Origin: Ostreococcus mediterraneus
Lineage: Eukaryota; Chlorophyta; Mamiellophyceae; Mamiellales; Bathycoccaceae
Direction of reading: 5' to 3'
DNA: 64,000 nucleotides
Assembly (NCBI GenBank): GCA_012295225.1
Contig: WMKK01000018.1
Location: forward strand, 94,549-158,548
Shown: positions 57,776 through 64,000 of the stretch, one piece after another
Layout of the letters: every line of letters begins with the position of its first letter
Numbering within the stretch: the first letter of the stretch is position 1
Notes under the pieces: generated by a model
What the model saw: only the letters and a program-made list of their open reading frames with translations
Databases searched by the model: none
Told to the model about the DNA's origin: nothing
Program-made: the position numbers and the translations under genes

Positions 57776-59635
57776 TCATGGCTTTGGCGCAGCGAGACAC
57801 GCGCGAATGAGGTCGATGTCGTTTGGATAGAACGATGCCTGGAACCAACCTACCTTTTTCGTTTTTGCGTACGGCTTGATGCGAGCCGTGTGCGCGGCTG
57901 AGGCAATCCGAGGGCTAAGGAAATCCGCGTGATACCATCCCAACGCGTCCCCAGACGCCCGTTCGTCGTTCGAAGCAAACATTGGCCCACGTGCGAGCAG
58001 GATCAAGAGTGCCGCCGATAAGTCACCTTTTACGAATACATCGAGCGCCTCTGGATTGGCGCTCGCGTGACCTTCGCTCGACATGTCTTCTAAGACGTCG
58101 AGGACGGCGCCGGTGAACGCCTCCCATTGCGCGAAGAGCTCGGGAGCGCTCTCGGGAGTTGCCCCACCGCGCCAAGGCGCGGGTAACATCGACGATGCGC
58201 CTTTAAACGCGTCGTGTTCGAGCAATCGCGTCATAGCAATCGGCGCCGCGAGAAGCGCGAGCCATTCCGCGACTGGCCGTTCTCTGTGTCGTTCGGCGGC
58301 GCCGCGAGATTTCACAACGTCGTCGTACGCCTTCAACGCGTTGAAAAACAGCGACACGCCACCGTCGACGTCTCGCTTACTCGTCGTAAACGTGGAGTCG
58401 AGCTCGTACGTCAGCGTCTTCGCCGTGGGTAAACGCTTGACTAAAAATTCATACTGCGTGGGAAAGACAACCTTCATCAACGTCGAGTGCCAAAACAACT
58501 TCATCGTCGTCTCGCTGTACCCGCCATGCATCAATGTTCGAATTTCTTGCGTCACGCGCATTGATGAAGCATTTGTTAACATTGGTGCATACGCACGCAA
58601 CCCCGCACGGAGTTCCTTGGTCATCGTGAACCCATGCCGAGCGGCGAGTCGAATGGCGCGTAACATTCGCACCGGATCCTCACGTAAACTCTTGGGTGTA
58701 TCGTCCACGCATCGCACGATACCCGCGATAGTGTCGTACACACCGCCAGTGAAATCTAACATTTCATTCCGAAACGGATCGTAATACAGCGCATTGACCG
58801 TGAAATCGCGCGCCATAGCGTTTTCTTTACACGCCACGAGACGCATCAAATCCCCGTCGCCGTCGACGCTCTTCGTCGCCTTCCATGACGTCGAAACTTC
58901 CTCTTCCGTGCGCGTGCCGCGACGACGACGCAACACGGCGTCGAAATCTATCTCCCCACTCGCCGTTCGTGGCTTTGTGTCATCAAAAGCGTGCACATTC
59001 TCATCGTTACCATCGTCTACGTCGTCGTCGCCGGCGCCGTCGGCGTCCCCAACCGACGTTGAAAACGATGCCAATTCCACAACCTCATCTCTTTCTCGCA
59101 CCAATGCCACGCGAAATCGTCTACCCACGAATCGCACTCGTCGTCCAAACGCCCGTCTAATCTCTCCATACGTCGCATCCGTCACTAAATCAATGTCCCG
59201 CGCGAGAGCCGCCGTCCCGTACCTCGTCGCGTCTCGCACGGCGCCGCCCACGCAGTAGACATTCTTACCCAAACTCCGTCGCACCTCGGCGCATACGCGC
59301 GCCGCCGCCGGGCTCAGCACGTCCATTGGAGCGAGCTTGTGTTCGTGCGCGCTCCAGATATGGTCGTAGAGCGCGTGCGGGACGTTAAAGCGCGTGAGCC
59401 CGTCGGCGCGCGCGGGCAGCGTGGTGCGCTCGATGCGCGGGAGCTCCACGGGTTTTACACCCGTTGGACGCCTCGCACGGGACGTGCGCGCGCGGGGGAC
59501 GGCGGAGGATGACGCGCGGGTAGCGTGTGCGCCCGCGGCGACGTCGCGCGCGCGCCGGCGGAGGGTGTGGAGCATGACGAGAAGCGCGCCGCGAGGCGCG
59601 GTGTGCGGCATCGGCGTCCCAAACCACGCGCGCAT
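57776..59635 (-). CDS. tRNA nucleotidyltransferase (CCA-adding enzyme), probably organellar
   Basis: About 619 residues from ATG 59635. The head domain has GKNVYCVGGAVRDATRYGTAALARDIDLVT (GGxVRD and DxD, catalytic) and VRFVGRRFRVALVRERDE. The flexible loop region ends at ENAMARDFTVNALYYDPFRNEMLDFTGGVYD; the neck helices have VRMLRAIRLAARHGFTM. This is the class II CCA-adding/poly(A) polymerase fold. The N-terminal Arg/Ala leader (MLHTLRRRARDVAAGAH) suits targeting to mitochondria or plastids. ATG 59575 is an alternative start; the frame to 59983 overlaps the next gene. An insert of about 60 acidic residues sits between head and loop. Confidence 0.85.
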   Translation of the reverse strand: MRAWFGTPMPHTAPRGALLVMLHTLRRRARDVAAGAHATRASSSAVPRARTSRARRPTGVKPVELPRIERTTLPARADGLTRFNVPHALYDHIWSAHEHKLAPMDVLSPAAARVCAEVRRSLGKNVYCVGGAVRDATRYGTAALARDIDLVTDATYGEIRRAFGRRVRFVGRRFRVALVRERDEVVELASFSTSVGDADGAGDDDVDDGNDENVHAFDDTKPRTASGEIDFDAVLRRRRGTRTEEEVSTSWKATKSVDGDGDLMRLVACKENAMARDFTVNALYYDPFRNEMLDFTGGVYDTIAGIVRCVDDTPKSLREDPVRMLRAIRLAARHGFTMTKELRAGLRAYAPMLTNASSMRVTQEIRTLMHGGYSETTMKLFWHSTLMKVVFPTQYEFLVKRLPTAKTLTYELDSTFTTSKRDVDGGVSLFFNALKAYDDVVKSRGAAERHRERPVAEWLALLAAPIAMTRLLEHDAFKGASSMLPAPWRGGATPESAPELFAQWEAFTGAVLDVLEDMSSEGHASANPEALDVFVKGDLSAALLILLARGPMFASNDERASGDALGWYHADFLSPRIASAAHTARIKPYAKTKKVGWFQASFYPNDIDLIRACLAAPKP

Positions 59636-59834
59636 GCACCGCGCGCCGCGTCGACGTGAACATATTAGGTTGCATATTTGTATTTCATACAAAGGATTTT
59701 TATACAAGTTGGATGAGAACATGCATCGCGGCTCTGGAGTTGAGCACGAAGGACGACGCGTGGAAAATGTGACGGCGCGCCCGCGTCGGTTACGACGTGA
59801 GCGGGCGCACGCGACGAGTGAGGCGTTTAAAACC

Positions 59835-61495
59835 TTACTTCTTGACGTTTCCGCTCGGGGTGCCGGTGAAGTAATCCGCCTTGATGACCGGCGCACCAAT
59901 GTCCGGCACGAGCACGTATTGCACGTACACGTTGTCGGCGTACTTGTACGCGGTGGTGGAGGACCAATCCCGGTAGCCGACATCCATGGTCATGAGCGTG
60001 ACTTGGTTCGGGCCCGCGCCTTGGCACTCGACACCGATCGTGCGGTCGCTCGTGGTCAAGTCAGTAATTTCTTGACGCACGGTGGCCAAACACTTGTAGT
60101 TGGAGTGACCGAGATTGTGCTTGACTTCGACGGCGGAGTACGTCTTGTCCGTAGCCGACGGCTTGGGCACCTTCATTTCTCCAATGGCAAAAACTTCGGT
60201 GGGCGCCTTTAACGCGGCATCCGGGTCGAATGCGACGTACGAGACGACAATGGCGTTGTCACCCCAGCCGTAGGTCGTGGTCCACGGGGAATCGACGCGA
60301 GACACGCCGACGTTGAACTTACCAGTCGCGGTGTTGAGGTTGTACACGTTGGGCACAAATGTATCCGGGTAGCTGTGCGGCGTCCACGTCGTACACAGGA
60401 TGATTGGCTTTCTGCCGTTAATCTTGCCAAAGTCGTAAGACCACGGACCGGCGTTCTTGACGCCGGACGAGGAGCTGTCCAAGTTGGCGTTGGAACCGCC
60501 AATGGTCACCACCAAGCCTTGTTCGACGAGCTTCTTCAGCGTGAACATGTACGTCACCTTGGCTTCTTGCTTCCACTTTTGGTTGTACGTTTGGTCGACA
60601 CTGTGCACGTTCACCGAACGACTGCCAGCCTCGAACGCGTACCAAGACACAGCGCGAACCTCCTTTTGCACGGTGTCACCGTACGCGGTGGCGATGGCGC
60701 CAAACTCGCCGACGGGCACGCCAGGGTTACCCTCGATAGCCATAGACACCCGACCACCGCTGGAGGATTGGATCATCGGTGGCGTAGATGTGCGTTCGAG
60801 CGGTGATTCGGCCTCTTGAACCTCAACAGGCGCCGGGGGCGGCGGCGGCGGGCACACGGCGTCGCACGTGCCAAACGAGTACGACGGCGCCGCCGCATTC
60901 GTATCAATCGTACGCACGCGGTTAAAGTACTTGCCATACTTTTGGATGCATTGCTTGTCCGCATGTTTCACGGCGTTGCTCGTCCAGGTGCGGCCGAGCG
61001 GAGAGCTCGACTGGCCGGCTTCGTACAAGTACTCGCCGCGCGCGTTTTCGAGCACAAAGCTCCACTCCCAATCGACTTGGTCCGTGGTCAAAGTAAACTT
61101 CTTAAACGCCACGAGCATCATGGGAATCTTCTCACCGTACGAGAAAAAGTCATCCTCGCCGTAGTTATGCTTCACCACGGCGGCGCCGGTGATCGGAGAG
61201 GTGAAGAAGCCGCGGTGCGCGCCCGCGGTGGGGGCGCCGTCGACGCACTTCGCGTCCAACGAAAACGTCGCCGTCTTGGGAACCGGCTTGACGTGCGGCA
61301 ACGGCGCGATCCCGAGCGCGTACTTCGAGCGCATCATCAACACGCCGAGAACGCCGGCGACGGCAGCGAGGCCGACGGCGGCGGCGTAGACGCGACGCCG
61401 GCGTGGGTGTTGGGCGTCGACGCGAACGCGACGCCGTCTTCCGACGCGCTTTCGACGTCGACGGCGCGCGAGGCGGCGCCGTAGACGGTGGACAT
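59835..61495 (-). pseudogene. Type II membrane protein of unknown family, with probable 1-nt frameshift
   Basis: The ATG at 61495 opens MSTVYGAASRAVDVESASED, but this frame stops at 61337. The membrane helix (YAAAVGLAAVAGVLGVLMM) and the rest of about 500 residues lie in the other frame, which itself has no ATG before the helix. The neighbouring paralogue joins both parts in one frame, so one base is missing (or two extra) between about 61400 and 61450, probably in a C-rich run. Whether this is a sequencing error or a real defect is unknown. Domain 1 (ITGAAVV, WEWSFVLENARGEYLYEAG, NRVRTID, GTCDAVC) is shared with the neighbour; then a proline linker and an unrecognised domain. Confidence 0.7.
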
Positions 61496-61656
61496 GGCTC
61501 GAACGTGCGTTCGCGGAGGTGGTGTCTCGCGGATCGCCGTCGATGCGCGAGGTGCGCGCGCCAGTGGCGTTCGATGCGCGGCGCGCGCGGGCCAACACCC
61601 GCGAGGCTCCACGCGTCGACGGTCGAGTCGGCAGTGGATCATCACCTGGTCATGAT

Positions 61657-61669
61657 GTCATGATTGGTC
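61657..61669. promoter_or_regulatory. GACCAATCATGAC element (reverse)
   Basis: The reverse complement of the 13-mer at 37072-37084, 162 bp upstream of the frameshifted membrane-protein gene and in the divergent promoter of the paralogous pair. Confidence 0.5.
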
Positions 61670-61695
61670 AACTTACATACGCACGATGATAGGAC

Positions 61696-62361
61696 ACTGA
61701 TAGCTTTCCCTCCACTCCCCTCGCCCTACGTGAGCCTCCAAAGGCCCAACGTCCTCGCCCCGCGGCGACGGTAAGGTCCACACTCTTTTGAAACGGCGTC
61801 GCGTTTTGCAAAATATCAAAATTGTATTCTATATACCGTAGAATTTTGATTTTTTCGGGAATATCAAAATTTTCCTAAAACATTCGCTCGAACGCGCGGT
61901 CATCTGAAACATTTTTCTTCGCTGCGCAGCCAAGAAGGTATACATCGGCCATCAACACGAGTTACGACGACTATAGACCACTTAAACACCCTTATAACGA
62001 CTTCACCGCATGCTTACATGACCCCCTACGCCGTCGCTTTCGCTCGCACGCGCGTGCGCGACGCGTTGACGTCGTTTACGCGCCGTTTTCGACACTTTTG
62101 CGACGATTGTACAACCACCCCTCGCCACCACACCGTGTCAAAATTTGAGTGAATGTTGCACAATATCGTACTGATATTTATTCTGAAATTTCGCTAATAA
62201 CGCGAAATTTTAAAACCCAAAAGATTGGACCTTAGGGCGACGTCGCGTCGCGCCCTCGCGCGGGCTCAACACCCTTCTCGCGCGCCACATTTCGCAGCGC
62301 GCGCGGCGTCGACCTGTCGACCGACGACAGCGACGACGGTGGTGAACGCGAGATGTTCGGG
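61696..62361. other. AT-rich divergent promoter with repeated TCAAAATT motif
   Basis: About 665 bp without a gene. TCAAAATT occurs at 61816, 61864 and 62138 and in reverse at 61842. The first and reverse copies form an inverted repeat (61815-61823/61842-61850). The region is clearly less GC-rich than the coding sequence and lies between the two divergent paralogues. No RNA gene was recognised. Confidence 0.6.
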
Positions 62362-63831
62362 ATGTCCGTCTATGGCTCGACCCCGATCGACGCCGAGCGC
62401 GCGGTGGGCGCGCGCGCGGCCGCGGATGCGTTGGATGACGCGCATGGGACGCCGGTGACGACGACGAGGTGGCGTCGCGTGGGGGTCGTCGTCGCGACGT
62501 CCCTGGCGATGGTCGGTGCGGTGCCGATCGCACGGTCGTGGAAGCTCGGTAAGACGAAGACGGTGCGGACGCGCTTCGCGGTGGACGTCGGGTGCCTCAG
62601 CAAGGAGACGATTGACGCGCACTGGCCAGAGTTCTTTCAACACGACATCACGGGCGCGGAGGTCATTCTCAGAGGTAAACCGCCTTTTGAATTCGGTGGA
62701 ACAAACCGGGACGTGGGCGGCATCGCGCTCCACCAAGAGGGCTTTTCCTCGATCTATTCGACGGTGATGGACGTAAATCTGGGCGAACAGTACGGGTTCG
62801 CCCTCATCAACGCGGCTGGCGAGCGAATGTTTGAACTCGGAAACAGTGCACGTTTTATCAATATCCATCAACCGGTACTCACCGAAGGATCGTGTTTGGC
62901 CGAGATTAACGCTGGAGGAACGGTTTATAGAAACCGACAAGTGCCGACGGAACAAAGTCAAATCACACTCAACGCAAACGGCGAGTATGACGCTGCGGGA
63001 ACGTGGGGGTCGTGCACTGGTCTAAAATGTCCCGTCACAGTCAAGCTCATCGCAACCGTCCAAGGAGACGGAGATAACGTGTACGGGATCGAAGAACAAA
63101 AGGCGATGAAAGAAATCTGGAAAAAGTACAAGGGACACTTTTCCATTGTCAGCGCCGGCGTCCAAAACACTTGGGGNCTTGACACGGTTACGAATCGACT
63201 CGCATGGACGAGAAACGCAGATTTAAACCCTTACAGCGATGCAAACTGGAAGTTCGTCTCGAACGCAAATGCCGGAAGCAGCGGGGCCATCAAAGATTTC
63301 GATGCCGGTTACGACGACGTGATGGGCGTCACCGCAGACGATAAAGTGTGGCAACGTCCGGTCAGCGGCGCCAACAGCTGGACTGCCGCGGGCTACTCCG
63401 GAAGTAGACTGATACAAACCACCTTGGGGCGCACGCANCTATGGGGTGTCAACAGCGNTAATAACCTGTNTCGCAGCACCCTTCCTATGCATTCTGAATC
63501 TACGTGGGTGNCTGAAATCGGCGGCGTAAAGCAAGTAGAGGTCGGCGACGCGGACTGCTTCATCGTGCTCACCGACAATAAAACCATCAAGAGAAATCAA
63601 GAAAATGGAGGCGGGACGTGGGTAACGGTTCTTTCTTCCACGAACATCCCCGCGGCGGTCAGTGCCATCGATCAAGTTGCCGTCGGCGAGACGAGCCTCT
63701 GGATTCTCTCCACCAATAGAGAACTGTTCTCGTGCAAGCTTCCTTGCAACGGCCCGAGCGAAGTACATATCGTGACCGATGCGCCGAAGGGAATCATATC
63801 CATCGACGCCGGCAAAGTGCCGCACCCGTAA
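62362..63831 (+). CDS. Type II membrane protein with tectonin-like repeats
   Basis: 489 residues from ATG 62362 (ATG 62353 adds three). Cytosolic tail of about 45 residues, membrane helix (VGVVVATSLAMVGAVPIA), then a domain shared with the divergent neighbour (DITGAEV, FALINAAGERMFELGN, NRQVPT, GSCTGLKCP). The C-terminal half (about 270-489) shows repeats of the tectonin type: KVWQRPVSG, LWGVNS-x-NNL-x-RS, IGGVKQVEVGDADCFIVL and QVAVGETSLWILSTNRELF. Five ambiguous bases fall at 63177, 63438, 63458, 63470 and 63511, four of them inside the repeats. Tectonin propellers bind sugars or membranes in other proteins; the role here is unknown. Confidence 0.75.
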   Translation: MSVYGSTPIDAERAVGARAAADALDDAHGTPVTTTRWRRVGVVVATSLAMVGAVPIARSWKLGKTKTVRTRFAVDVGCLSKETIDAHWPEFFQHDITGAEVILRGKPPFEFGGTNRDVGGIALHQEGFSSIYSTVMDVNLGEQYGFALINAAGERMFELGNSARFINIHQPVLTEGSCLAEINAGGTVYRNRQVPTEQSQITLNANGEYDAAGTWGSCTGLKCPVTVKLIATVQGDGDNVYGIEEQKAMKEIWKKYKGHFSIVSAGVQNTWXLDTVTNRLAWTRNADLNPYSDANWKFVSNANAGSSGAIKDFDAGYDDVMGVTADDKVWQRPVSGANSWTAAGYSGSRLIQTTLGRTXLWGVNSXNNLXRSTLPMHSESTWVXEIGGVKQVEVGDADCFIVLTDNKTIKRNQENGGGTWVTVLSSTNIPAAVSAIDQVAVGETSLWILSTNRELFSCKLPCNGPSEVHIVTDAPKGIISIDAGKVPHP

Positions 63832-64000
63832 TCTCAGCGTCGACGTCCGTCGCGACGACCCCTCGTCTATTTTCCTTAAAAATGTCCTCTTTTTTCATTA
63901 ATACAACTCGTGTTTTCGAAAAAAATAGCTAAAAACGTGAATTTTCGTGTTTGCGCGCGTCTCGCGCCACGACGACTGCGCCGATAGCGCTGGTTCGCGA
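63832..64000. other. 3' flank at right window edge
   Basis: About 170 bp, AT-richer in the middle (TCTATTTTCCTTAAAAATG), with no gene recognised before the edge. Confidence 0.4.

Overview
The window is nuclear DNA of a very compact green-lineage alga, most probably a picoprasinophyte of the order Mamiellales (Ostreococcus-like). The signs are a fairly high GC content, about one gene per 1.6 kb on both strands, intergenic gaps often below 200 bp, and the gene content: LHCI, ferredoxin-NADP+ reductase, RbcX, EXECUTER, CGLD27/Ycf36 and a plastid Cpn10. A few short introns share one signature: donor GTGCGT or GTACGT, a CTGAC branch-point-like box, and a YAG acceptor. No organelle, bacterial, phage, rRNA, tRNA or CRISPR sequence was recognised. 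The genus is inferred from content and not proven. Many starts are chosen here because the longest open frame begins at GTG or TTG, or runs through an intron.

Layout. 0-11.7 kb: WD40 fragment, ATG5, TPR/IQ protein, mitochondrial uL23, Bd3614-type deaminase, RPA1 (three exons), an acidic unknown, an alpha/beta hydrolase and an unknown. 11.9-21.9 kb: plastid MATE transporter, HDDC2-type HD phosphohydrolase, VPS38/UVRAG, Shewanella-like phosphatase, mitochondrial ACP, EXECUTER and HAD nucleotidase. 22.3-34 kb: mitochondrial phosphate carrier, Cpn10, thylakoid TPM protein, aspartase, a 5.5 kb ABCA transporter and a prolyl-4-hydroxylase-like enzyme. 34.2-42.8 kb: choline-transporter-like protein, TauE/SafE protein, an A-type cyclin (four exons reconstructed here) and a short MED13. 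42.9-54.5 kb: CGLD27 and FNR sharing a divergent promoter, a CCDC103-like dynein attachment factor, LHCA3, RPC6, RbcX, a membrane TKL-like kinase and a MYST acetyltransferase. 54.6-64 kb: nucleotide-diphospho-sugar transferase, DUF3605 protein, CCA-adding enzyme, and a divergent pair of paralogous type II membrane proteins. One of the pair carries a probable 1-nt frameshift, and the other ends in tectonin-like repeats and contains several Ns.

The genes are ordinary eukaryotic neighbours, not operons, though several pairs share short divergent promoters: deaminase/RPA1, HD/VPS38, TPM/aspartase, cyclin/MED13 and CGLD27/FNR. Themes that recur are autophagy (ATG5 and the PI3K-complex subunit VPS38), plastid electron transport and photoprotection, and cell cycle/transcription (RPA1, cyclin, MED13, RPC6, MYST). 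The least conventional parts are the paralogous membrane-protein pair at the right end, a dynein-arm factor in a lineage thought to lack flagella, a bacterial-type aspartase, and a repeated GACCAATCATGAC promoter element.
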